Source: Fremontodendron californicum (lineage: Eukaryota; Streptophyta; Magnoliopsida; Malvales; Malvaceae). From it: a DNA stretch of 64,000 bases. The stretch is from the NCBI GenBank assembly GCA_030761205.1, contig JAULJL010000021.1, positions 13,621,160 to 13,685,159 on the forward strand. Direction: 5' to 3'. Position numbers and translations under genes: made by a program. Positions 48,960 to 58,927 of this stretch are shown piece after piece (the first letter of the stretch is position 1; each line of letters begins with the position of its first letter). The notes beneath the pieces were generated by a model. That model was given only the letters and a program-made list of their open reading frames with translations. It did not search any database and was not told where the DNA came from.

Positions 48960-50880
48960 CATTAGTTCAAAATACAATGTTATATTATATCCTTATGAAT
49001 GCTTAAATGATAAAGTTCTTGAAATATAAAAGTTTTACATGGAATTACAAGGAGTTGTAATTATGAGATTATCAATGTATCAAAGCTACATTCCTTAAAT
49101 GTTTTTAGTCAATGTTTTATCAAGAAAAAATATTGATATAAGCTATTTAGACAGACACATTGTTATGCTCTTGATAATATAGCAAGCAATCGATCTCATC
49201 GATTGAATTTTGGATAAACTTAAGCTAACAATATGGATGCTTGTTATAAGAACAAGTACACTGCATATGATTTGATATTAGAACACCATTTGGTAGTTCA
49301 GTTAGTGTCTATGACAACATTCTCATGTGATGGTTGTATAAGTGATCATTTGATTTGTCATTACTAATGATCTTATATGAGAAGTGTTATACTTTGATTT
49401 TACTTTACTTATGATCCTAACCATGGAGCCCCAGTCGGGTACTTTTAGGTAGACCTGCTCATGGGCCGGGCAGCCCGCCCGGCCCGTATTGAGTCGGGCC
49501 TGGGCAGGATATTTTGTGTTCCGGTCCGGCCCGGAACAGTAATTTTTTATTATAATAATATTATTTTATTTAATTTTAATTATAAAAAAATAAAAAAAAT
49601 TAAAACAATATTTTTTATTCCAATGAATAGTGTATTCGGGCCTAACGGGCCGGGCCAACCCAGGGCTGGGCCTGGGCAAAGAAAATGAAAAAAAATCAGG
49701 CCGCGGCTCGGCCCAGCCCATGAGCAAGTCTACTTTTAAGTATAACATGAGATATATGAAGATGCATAAGTAATCATGATAGGATTCACCACCTTCAGTG
49801 GTCGAAAGAATATCTTAATTAGTCTTGAAAGTATTAACTCTTGAAATCTTTGGTCAAAGTGAAATAAGATTTAGAAAAGTTCTAAAAGTTTATTCATGAG
49901 TTAATGACTAGATCAAAAACTTAAAATGGTTGATCAAAATTGAGTTGAAACTAAACCATGCTAAATGTTAAACTGAGATATTAAGCGATAAAATGATATT
50001 AATTATACTGAAAAGGCAAGCACAGATAGGTTAGTCAAACCACATTGACTTTTCCATGATAATTGAGGGTCATAACTCATTGCTAGATGACAATCATAAT
50101 CTATAAATATGAGATTGGTTAATTGGAGAATTAATGATGAAATCAGATGGTTTAATTCGTCTAATCCATTTTCAAATAGGATTACAATGCTTATATTTAT
50201 TTCTAATATGTTAAGGAACATAATAGGTCACACACAATATAACATGATTGTGGAAATTAAATCGGACTTAATTGAAATAAATAAGGGATTTAATTAAGGT
50301 CCTAACCGAATTAATTTAATAGATCATTAAGGGCTAACATTAAGGGAATTTTATTTGAAATAGAATTATGACATGGTTGGCCAATTAAGCTGTTAGACTA
50401 TGACTTGGCCTAGCCGAATGCTACTTGCTCTTATAATGAGATTAGGACTTTGGCTACACATCCCTCTTTTTAAAGAGACTATGTCCCCCCTGTAAGCCTA
50501 TAATTCAGATTATTTTAAGTGATTATTCAAGTCAAATAAACACTCTTTCTTTTTCTTTTTGAGAACAAATAGAGAGAAAGAAAATTGAGGTCATTCTAAG
50601 ATCCTAATAGCATAGGATTTCGGCATAAGCACTACTAACCTTGGTAGATGGTTTTTCATCTTTATTCGTGTGGGTTACTATTAGAGGCTGGACGCTTGGA
50701 CAAATGTTGATTTGCTACAATCAAGTTTTAGTTTCTTGGTACACTCAACTAGCCATGACCGAATAAGCAAAGTAGGTGCTCAACATGCCTTACCCGATTG
50801 TGACTATGGTGTTTGTATGATCTTTATCAATGTGATTCATGACTTTTGGTAATTGAAATTTTTTAAAATTATGTTGAACA
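48960..50880 (+). mobile_element. degenerate LTR fragment, same family as the solo LTRs, plus orientation
   Basis: Phrases such as GATAAAG...TTCTTG, CAAGGAGTTGTAATTATGAG, TCAAAGCTACATTCC and AATAGGTCACACAC match the minus strand of the LTR at 44899-46718 in order. The copy is diverged and interrupted at 49450 by a family B MITE. There is no TSD or clear terminus. Confidence 0.65.
49450..49732. mobile_element. family B hAT-like MITE, TSD CTTTTARG
   Basis: The 283-bp element begins TAGACCTGCTCATGGGCC and ends CATGAGCAAGTCTA. It is flanked by CTTTTAGG (49442-49449) and CTTTTAAG (49733-49740), 7 of 8 matching. It lies inside the LTR fragment, so it inserted later than that LTR. Confidence 0.88.
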
Positions 50881-50929
50881 TATCTCTGATTTGCATGATC
50901 AATTACAAATAGATTTTGGATATGACAAG

Positions 50930-51950
50930 AAGCATGCAAATGTAAATGAGTAGTCCAAAGAGGATTCTTTACTCCAAGTGATAATGAGGTGACATATTTT
51001 ATTTGTTCTTGACTTAGGTTAACTTGATAAAGTCTTTGGCCAAAGCATATTAAATTTAGGATGTTGAGAACATTCTAGAATTCACAATATTAAATAAGAG
51101 CTGTAAGAACTAATATGGAAAGATGTCATTAGTAGACACTACAGTAAGCTAATGGTCTTTCTAGGATATTTGGTGAAAAGACTTAATTACATTTTTTTTT
51201 TGAGAACTAAGGACTGAATTACATTGATAGATTGATTACTGAACGATTAAGTCAAAATCACAATGATTCTTTGATATTTGGGTGACCATGAGGCATTGCT
51301 AGATGCCGTTCATGTTCTTCAATAAAAATTAGTTGATCTTTGTTAATCTTAAATTATAATTTATATTTATTGCCAACATATTAAAAGTATAATAGGTCAC
51401 ACACATTAAATCACATTGTCGTTTAAAATAGGAATTCAATTAAGTAGGACTTAATTAAACAAAAATACAAAATAATAAGTGATCTAATTAAGATATTTAA
51501 TTAAATCTAAGGGGCCAAAATATAATTTAAAGAGATTCTAATTTAGGGTTTCGACTAAGGCATGAGTATAAAATCCTTACTTAGTCGCACCTTTTTCTAA
51601 CCTAAGTGGAAAAAATTGTTTTCTTACTCTCTCAACCCTAGTTGCACCTTGAGAAAAGAAAAAGGGATTTGTTCTCTAAGGCATTTGGTCATAGAGAGAA
51701 AAACAACCCTTATCCTTCTTCTACCTCGTACCTTAGCCATATGTTCCACCTACCTTAAGTGAGAAGAGTTCTCTTTGTAAGGTTTTGGCTATAGAGGGAA
51801 ATTGGAAGAAACAAAGTCTTTATTTTGGAGATCTTGTCATCTTGCTAGTATAAGAATGTCCCTATATTGGAAAAGATCTTTTCTGTAATTATATGGATAC
51901 CATTGGAGATTGAGCACTTGAGAGGTTTTTGTGATTTTGGCAATCCCTTT
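50930..51950 (+). mobile_element. second degenerate plus-oriented LTR fragment
   Basis: The order GTAAGAACTAATATGG, TTTGGTGAAAAGACTTAATTAC, GGGTGACCATGAGGC and AATAGGTCACACACATTAAAT again follows the solo LTR family on the plus strand. The left part of the LTR is missing. It ends near the 47-bp duplication at 51957. Confidence 0.6.
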
Positions 51951-51956
51951 CAGTGA

Positions 51957-52050
51957 TCAATCATTCGATCATCATTGTGAAATTTATTGGAGATTACGAT
52001 ATCTCAATCATTCGATCATCATTGTGAAATTTATTGGAGATTACGATATC
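51957..52050. repeat. perfect 47-bp tandem duplication
   Basis: The two units 51957-52003 and 52004-52050 are identical. Each begins TCAATCATTCGATCATC and ends GATTACGATATC. Identity implies a recent event. A short open frame spans both units but has no other support. Confidence 0.93.
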
Positions 52051-52536
52051 TCAAATATGTATGATTTCTACCTTATCGGTGTTTCACTATTGTTTTATGA
52101 CTTAAAAAACTACAAGCATGATCTTTGAAGGATTCAATTATTATTATATTTTTAAAATTTTATGTTTTCTCTTTTATTTTATTTTACTATATTTTAGCAT
52201 TTAACTGAATCCCATCAATTGATTATTTGACATGAAAACTTGCAGAATTTGTCCTAAATAACTCATGTTTCAATAGAATTGAATATCAGTTCTGAAAAAA
52301 AAGTTGTCATCAACAAAGAATAAGTGGCTAAGGAGCTGCTATTTCTGATAATCTTTACTCCATGTATTTTTAAAAGGGGAGATTAATTCACTCATAATAG
52401 GCTTCAGATTATGCACATGGAGGTTTCTCATTGTTTATGATCCACACACATCAACTGGTCAATTCAGCCATTAATTATTGCTATAACTTTCACACTTGTC
52501 CTCTTTCTACCATATCATATCCTCCAACTATCCATA

Positions 52537-53962
52537 CACTCTAGGAAAATAGGTTATTACCAATTCACTTTGTCCAAAAATAAAATTATATCATCAAAAG
52601 ACATTAAAACAAATATATATATTTTTTAATATTTCAAAATATTCATACAAAATTTTAAATTTTTTAATATTGATACAAATTTCAAAGGTATCAACACAAA
52701 ACAATTTTTTTTTTAATATTTTACATTATTCAAAAAATAAAATTTATAATATTTCACAATATTCATACAGATTTCTAAATTTCAAAATTCACAAATGTTT
52801 GAATTCCTAAAATTTTTAAGTTTGAAATTTTCTTAAATTTCTAAATTACTAAATTTCCCTAAATCTACTAATGCCTAAATTCCAACAATTATCATCAAAG
52901 AATTTTTTTAAATTTCTAAATTCTTTAAGGTCTAAATTTTAACAAATTTACTATATTTCTATTATTATTTTGAAATGACTAAACACATGCAAATTTCTTA
53001 AATTTCTAAAATTAAAATTAATTAACTAAATTTATAAAATAAAAATAACTAACTAATAGTTTTAAATACCAATATTCATACAAATTTCATCAAATAAATA
53101 AATATAAAGATCAATTTTTTAAACAAATATGCAAAAAAAATATCAAATAATCGAAATCCTTGTTTGTAACTTCAATTCTTGGAAAAATAAAATAAAACAA
53201 TCAACAAAATTTAATAAAAACTTATAAAAATTACAAAAAAAAACCCTAACCTAATAAAGAAATTTGTGGTTGCCAAGGGGGAAAGGAGAGGCTGGGGCCG
53301 GGGGCGAAGGAGTTCGGGGGCAGAGAAAAAAATTTTCAATTTAACTTTACAAACTTTATTTTTGTCCAAAAAAATTTCCAAAATTTCCAGCTGTTTTTTC
53401 CCTCTTATTTTTCAGAAATTTTCTATGAAATATTTTAATGGAATTCTGTAAAAAAAAAAATATTACCCACGAATTTTCCGCCACAAAAAAGTCGTTGATA
53501 ATTTTTCTTTTTGAAATTAAAAAATAAATTTTGATTTAATTACAAAAATATTTTACCGACAGAATTTTCACTCATTTTCGACATAAAATTTCATTGGTAA
53601 AACTTATTTTATGAAATTAAAAACTAAAATTCCCATTTAATTTTAAAAACCTTTTATCGAGAGAATTTTCAGTCATTTTTGACAAAAAGAATTATAGGTA
53701 TAAATTTTTTAAAAAATTAAAAAAATAAATTTCTCTTTTTATCTTTCGTATGAAATTTCATCAAAATATCTATTGGTAAAATGGTATATTTAACGGATTT
53801 TTCTGACAAAAACTTAGGCTACGTCAATTTTTTTTTTTACAAAAAAATTCAAATTTACTTTTTTATTTTGTTCATCGAAAATTTTCGCTATTAATTGATT
53901 ATTTCCGTCGAATAAATTCGATTAAAAAATTTTCATCGAAAATATTTTATTTTCTTGTAGTG
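52537..53962. mobile_element. non-autonomous CACTA (En/Spm-like) element
   Basis: The right end TTTTCTTGTAGTG is the exact inverse of the common plant CACTA terminus CACTACAAGAAAA. The left end CACTCTAGGAAAAT is a decayed version. A 3-bp TSD ATA lies at 52534-52536 and 53963-53965. The right third carries repeated sub-terminal motifs (GAATTTTCACTCATTTTCGAC, GAATTTTCAGTCATTTTTGAC), as expected for this superfamily. There is no transposase frame in its 1426 bp. Confidence 0.8.
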
Positions 53963-54078
53963 ATAGTTAGACACTCTGTCAAGTTCTCTAGTTTGATTTG
54001 ATTGAGCCTAAGTTTTGGATAATAAAATTTTAAGTTCGAGGTAGACTTCCCTTCATATTTTTTTTTTAAAAAAAAAAA

Positions 54079-54318
54079 ATTGAAAAACCAAGATCAGAAG
54101 TCGCCTTATGATATGACAACTTCTGACCTTGTTTTTTCAAATTTTTTACAATTGTAGTTTGGAAGTCGCCATATAATATGGCGACTTCCGAACTAAATTT
54201 TTTTAAATTTAAATTTTATAACAGTTTAAAATTGATAACAGTAACATTTTTTAAATTTAAAAAAATTTAGTTCGGAAGTCTCCATATGATATGGTGACTT
54301 TCGAACTACAATTGTAAA
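54079..54318. repeat. nested palindromes (GGAAGTCGCCATA type)
   Basis: There are three imperfect palindromes: 54079-54140, 54157-54193 and 54270-54306. Each is centred on a CATATNATATG-like core and has arms containing GAAGTC. The second and third, with their flanks (about 54146-54216 and 54246-54316), are inverted copies of each other around a short A/T loop. The region can thus fold as one long hairpin or as several small ones. I cannot assign it to a known family. Confidence 0.75.
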
Positions 54319-54543
54319 ATTTTTTTAGACTTGACTTGTGAAAATATTTTTATTAAAAATTAAACTTTTATTTCATTTTAATTTAAACTAATTTTCAAAA
54401 TATTAAATGTTAATATAAATTTTTTTAACATTATGATAATTAATTTAATTAAACAGGTTTAAGTGGACTTTAATGAATGGATTGAGTTAGATTATGGGCA
54501 AATTTTTAGAGGTGTCAATTGGTCTCAGTCAGTCTGGCCAAAA

Positions 54544-54550
<7 letters not shown>

Positions 54551-54587
<37 letters not shown>
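54551..54587. repeat. (AT)n microsatellite
   Basis: An almost uninterrupted run of AT dinucleotides about 37 bp long. Confidence 0.9.
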
Positions 54588-54588
<1 letters not shown>

Positions 54589-54599
54589 AGTCTATCCCA

Positions 54600-56060
54600 T
54601 TAACACTTTTACTTTTTTTAAAATGTGAAAATAATAAAAGCCACTCATTAGGAATGCGTTTATTCAAGTATGTAATAATAAATTTTAAGAGTTTTACTAA
54701 TGAATATTTTAATAATATTTTGTAGGATTAATTAAGTTATTTTTATTTATAATAATATTGTGTATTAAATATAGTTATTAATAATTAATATATAATTTCA
54801 ATATATTTGGAGAAGATGTATATTTAATTAGGTTTTTCTGACTCGTGCTCTCTACGATTAACTTTATTTTAAAAAAAATATTTAAGTAATATATATACAT
54901 AAATATGTACATATGTATATATAACATATACACATATATATAATAATTTTATTAAATTTTGAATTTTTTTAAAAATGTACTCATGCTACTTTTAGAGAAT
55001 AAAAATTTCAAGAAAACATAAAAAAATACAAAATGCGAAAGTAGCAATTATATTGGGAAAAAAAGAAGAAGATACACTAACTTCATTTCTAACTATAGGA
55101 ATACCATGAAACCTGCAAAAAGAAATGAAAATGAAAATATCATTGGAGTAAAATCTTGATTCTCTTCCACAACAACGAACCTATGTATAGTATAAATGAG
55201 TAAGATAAAAAAATCATTGATTAACAAATGAATAACCATAAAATTAATGAGTATAATAATTGTAAAAATCTAAATAATTGATAGTATAAAGATTTATTTT
55301 TATAATAATTTTAAAAATTCTAAATAATTGAATCATTAATTCATGAAATATGAAAAGATTGAAATAATATAATAATTTTGTATGACTTTTGTTTCCTTAC
55401 CATTTCAAATAATTGATATGAGTAGCAGAATATGAATTTGCTTATTTTGAAGTTTGATTGATATTATTTTTTATTTAGAAAGATTTATTTTAAAATTAAT
55501 TATGAGTTATGAAATATGAAAAGATTGAAATTAATATAGTAATATTTTATGATTTTTCATATTTTTATGATTTTGCTTAATTTAATAATAAATTTTAAAA
55601 CTAATTAAAATTTCATTATTTTACAGTTAAAAAAGTCTTGGATAAAAAAGAATAAGAAAATAAAAATAAATAAATGAATAAATGACAAATAATTAATAAA
55701 AATATATATTTTTATTTAATATTTATTTAATAAATAAACTTAAAAAAGTTAGTGTATTTTTCATTAAAGCGGAGCAGAGTTTTTCAAATTAAAATGGAAA
55801 TAAGTATATTTTTTCTTAAATTTTGAGGGATGTGTGTAATTTACTCGATTTATCAAAGACCGCGTTGAAAAGTTTGACAAGATTTACATGGATACCGCTT
55901 AGTTCATTCATCAACTTATCCGTTAGTTAATAAAGGAAAAACAAGAAAACGTAGCAATTACCAATACTTCACTGATTACGACTACACTGTAGAACAAGGC
56001 ACATGTTTCATGCCAAAGTCACATATTATTTTTTAATAAGTCTAAGACCATAACCCTATC
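54600..56060. other. AT-rich upstream region of the peptide gene
   Basis: No gene or bounded repeat is seen. A TTTGACAA (W-box-like TTGAC) occurs near 55874. Whether it controls the peptide gene is unknown. Confidence 0.45.
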
Positions 56061-56064
56061 AATC

Positions 56065-56072
56065 TATATAAA
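56065..56072 (+). promoter_or_regulatory. TATA box of the peptide gene
   Basis: TATATAAA lies 65 bp upstream of the first codon at 56137. That spacing would place the transcription start near 56095-56105 and leave a 5' UTR of about 35 nt. Confidence 0.75.
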
Positions 56073-56136
56073 GGAGTTTTGAGCCAGAATAGTATACTCC
56101 TCCATCCATAGCCAATTTTAATTACTACCAAGAGAA

Positions 56137-56421
56137 ATGGAGTGCAAGAAGTTTGGTTTTCTTTTCGCTGCAATGGCGGTCCTACTTTTAGCCACGGTGA
56201 CTCCAATTGCATTCGCTGCTCGTAACGAGGTTGTTTCCTTCCCCGCCAACACGAATGCCATGACTAACATTAGGAACCCTTTCGCCAACATTTTCTTGGT
56301 TGGAAAGCCTGTTGAAAACTGCCTCTCTGCCGGTGAATTCTGCATGATTAAGCCCATGGATTGTTGTGGCAATTGCGGATGCCTTTATCCTATAGGGATC
56401 TGCGTCGGAACGAGCTGCTAA
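56137..56421 (+). CDS. secreted cysteine-rich (knottin-like) peptide precursor
   Basis: A 94-residue intronless frame. Residues 1-27 form a signal peptide with a hydrophobic core (FLFAAMAVLLLATV) and a probable cleavage after AFA, so export to the apoplast is expected. A linker (about 28-61) precedes a C-terminal domain with eight cysteines: C62, C69, C76, C77, C80, C82, C89, C94. The spacing is C-x6-C-x6-CC-x2-C-x-C-x6-C-x4-C. A CC pair after two x6 loops resembles inhibitor-cystine-knot and related plant defence peptides, but I cannot match a named family. A TATA box and an AATAAA signal bracket the gene. A role in defence or signalling is inference. No close neighbour gene suggests a function. 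Confidence 0.85.
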   Translation: MECKKFGFLFAAMAVLLLATVTPIAFAARNEVVSFPANTNAMTNIRNPFANIFLVGKPVENCLSAGEFCMIKPMDCCGNCGCLYPIGICVGTSC

Positions 56422-56595
56422 TCGGTCTGTTGTTCCAATCCGAAGATGGAACTATATATCATCGTTTTCTAGCTCAATAATCGTTTGCTTTGCTTGTATC
56501 CCTGTTTGATTTTGCCGTCGCAAAAACAAGCAGCTCCGTACTATTGTTGTTGCTTTTGTTACTATTGCTAGTTTATTGTTGTTGTTGTAATATTA

Positions 56596-56601
56596 AATAA
56601 A
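56596..56601 (+). terminator. poly(A) signal of the peptide gene
   Basis: AATAAA lies about 175 bp after the stop codon, following a T/G-rich stretch. This is typical of a plant near-upstream element. Confidence 0.55.
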
Positions 56602-57062
56602 AGGTTAATATACAAATTGACCCTTGAACTATATCCCTTTTTACGATTTGGTACTTCAAGAAAAAAAATCAGGATTAAGTACTCAGACTTTAATTCCGTC
56701 ATTTACGTTAGTTCACTGCCTAACGGCATGTTGACATGTGCGTTAGTACCCAATAAAAACGCAACCGTGACCTAGTTTACATGTTAACCGACCAAAAATT
56801 TCATCTCACATTTATTTAATCCACGTGTAAAAAAAAAGTCAAACTTAACTAAAATTAAAAAAAAAACCGGTTATAATGTTTAAAAGGGGGAATTTTTTTT
56901 GGGTCTTCTTTACCTCTTCACCATTGCTTCTTTTGTTTTTCTTTTTTATCTGTTCTTCTTTTTTTCTTCTGTAGTCTACTTGTTTTTCGTCAAAACCCTA
57001 AATTTCAAAGTTGATCCAAAAAAGTTACTTCTTCTTTTTTATTTTTTCACTCGAATCTTTAA
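56602..57062. other. intergenic stretch with dispersed-repeat character
   Basis: The phrases TTGACCCTTGAACTATA and CCTAACGGCATGTTGACATG recall common plant dispersed repeats. A 70-residue frame rich in Phe and Leu at 56899-57111 has no coding support. Confidence 0.4.
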
Positions 57063-57211
57063 CCTAAAATATCAGGATGTACATCTAGCTCAAGAGCAAC
57101 AAAGCAATTAAGAGATTTCTTATGTTATTATGGATTAAGGGTTGAAATTCGCACTTCTAAAACTCTATGGAAAAAAGGCAAAATTTTTTATGGGTGTTCA
57201 AAATTTTTGAG
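57063..57211 (+). pseudogene. GRF-type zinc-finger gene fragment, copy 1
   Basis: An open stretch without a start codon reads SSSRATKQLRDFLCYYG, then LRVEIRTSKTLWKKGKIFYGC. The order Cys-x2-Gly-Leu-Arg, an Arg-Thr-Ser turn, then Phe-Tyr-Gly-Cys is the first half of a plant GRF zinc finger. A donor-like GTTAGT follows FLR at 57212. The second half of the domain (GCxFFxW) was not found. It is therefore a truncated exon or relic. Confidence 0.6.
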
Positions 57212-57336
57212 GTTAGTGAACAACATAAGCTTGTTTTTGTTTGTTTTTTGGAATAAAATTATTATTACTATGATGAGTTTAATTTGTTCTGCAAGTATAC
57301 TTGTTCTCTACTTCATATCAATAAAGAGATTTCTTA

Positions 57337-57426
57337 TGTTACTGTCTATTAAGGGCTGAAATTCACACCTCTAAAACTTCATGGAACAAAGGCATGAAAT
57401 TTTATGGGTGCTCAAAAGTTTTTGAG
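57337..57426 (+). pseudogene. GRF-type zinc-finger gene fragment, copy 2
   Basis: This second copy lies 214 bp downstream in the same frame order: CYCLLRAEIHTSKTSWNKG then MKFYGCSKVFE. It keeps the Cys-x-Cys pair that copy 1 has lost (CYY). The copies are about 80% alike at DNA level by eye, including their flanks (AAGAGATTTCTTATGTTA before, ATAAGCTTGTTTTTGTTT after). A tandem duplication of about 214 bp is therefore indicated. Confidence 0.6.
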
Positions 57427-57710
57427 TTTAGGGAACAATATAAGCTTGTTTTTGTTTTTTTTTTCTTTGTTTGGCATAAATTAATTAGTGAACAAGTGTA
57501 ATCCATAATTTAATTTGTTCTCTAATTAAAAGTGCCCACATACTTGATGCTATTATTCTTGAATGATATTGTAGAATGTCTTTGGGTGATATTCATAGGA
57601 GTATACACAAATAAGTTCGTGGGGCATCCTTAATTTTATTGAAGTATTTTCGAAAATTCTGGTTACATATTATTCACAAATTTATAGTCTAAAAGTTTTA
57701 AAAACCTTAG

Positions 57711-58927
57711 TGTTGCAACCGTTTTTAGCCCGGGTCGGATCCGAACCCGACCCGGGCCATCTGCAGCCCCAAACCAGGCCCAACACCCAGGCCCAATCTG
57801 CCTGGCCCAACAGGGCCTGCTACCTAGCAGGCCCATTTCCCAATCCCCAACCTAACCTAGCAAACCCTAACCCTAGCCCCCTGCAGCAGCCGATCCCCCA
57901 ACCCCACACGACAGCTACCCCCAACACGCCACCAGCCTGGTGGCTAGCCCTGCACCAGCTACCTTGCACGCCACCCCCAGTTAGCCTCTTCCAAACACTC
58001 AACCTCCCATAAAAAGGCCATCAGCCACAACACCTATAAAAAAAAGAAGAGGAGACCAGATCAAAAAAAAATCACAAGACCCCTCAAGACCCACACAGCC
58101 ACCACCACCACCACCACCACCACAAAAACACAACTCCCATGAAGCCACCCTCCAGACCAAAAACCTCACTGCCGAAACTACAACCGTTAAAGCCCTCAAC
58201 ACACCCCCTCACTACCTGCACACACACAGCAACAAAAAAAAAAACAAAAGAAACAAACACAAGAAAAAAAACAACAAAACATAAACAAAAAAGGGCATTA
58301 GGGTTAGGGATTTTCGATTTTAGGGTTAGGGGTGTTATGTAGGTGAGCCCAACGGTGGGAAAGAAGAAAGGGAGGAGAGGAAGCCCCAGCCGGAGTTTCG
58401 GCCCCATACGATGATGGATGGCGCCAGACCAAAAGTTTGAAATTTCGAGTTTGAAACCTAGATCTAGGTGGTTCTGGGGATTTTTTTTTGAAGAATCTAA
58501 GGCTAGAAAAGGAAAGAGGAGAGGAAGAGGAACAGTTTGGCTAATTTCGGAGGTAATCGGCCATCGACGAACGGCGGCTGACGACGGCGGACGGTGCGGT
58601 GGTCCGGCACCGATTTTCGGGATTGGGGTGGCTGTTGGGTTTTTGGGGAAGAACAAGTGAGAGAAGAAAGAGACTAGAGAGAGAGAGAGGAAAGTGAAAA
58701 GTGAAGAAAAAAAAATAATAAAGAGCTTTTATAGTGCCCAAAAAATAGTGCCGTTTTGCACCAAAGAGGGTCCGCGCGCAGACCCGGATCCGACCCGGGG
58801 TTAGCGCGCTTGACCCAGTTCAAAAAAAAAAAAAAGACTCGGCCCACGTCGACTTGGACCCGACCTGTGCCAAACAAGGCCTGACCCGTGCTCGCCCAAC
58901 CAGCCCATGCCCAGGCCCAGTGACCCA
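57711..58927 (-). mobile_element. GC-rich LTR-like element, possible solo LTR
   Basis: Read on the minus strand it begins TGGGTCACTGGGCC and ends TTGCAACA at 57711. It contains a TATA-like CACTATAAAAG near 58725, a (GGT)n tract near 58100, telomere-like TTAGGGTTAGGG runs near 58300 on the plus strand, and a 30-nt near-palindrome at 57728-57757. The same end and palindrome occur at 571-617. The flanks CTTAG and CTTGA do not form a clean TSD. It interrupts the gypsy gag coding region, which stops exactly at its right edge. Long frames across it reflect G/C bias and are probably not genes. Confidence 0.55.

Noticed and set aside
57820..58012. 100-residue plus-strand Pro-rich frame at the GC-rich element
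   Set aside because: It results from C-rich repeats (GGCCCA words) and lacks a start context or any domain. A similar composition appears at 239-544 in the related copy.
58296..58335. Telomere-like TTAGGGTTAGGG repeats
   Set aside because: Only a few partial units occur, mixed with other sequence in an LTR-like element. This is not an interstitial telomere array.
58084..58656. 190-residue minus-strand frame with runs of Trp and Val
   Set aside because: It lies across the GC-rich LTR-like element, and its odd composition comes from a (CCA)n tract and C/T bias. No domain is recognisable.
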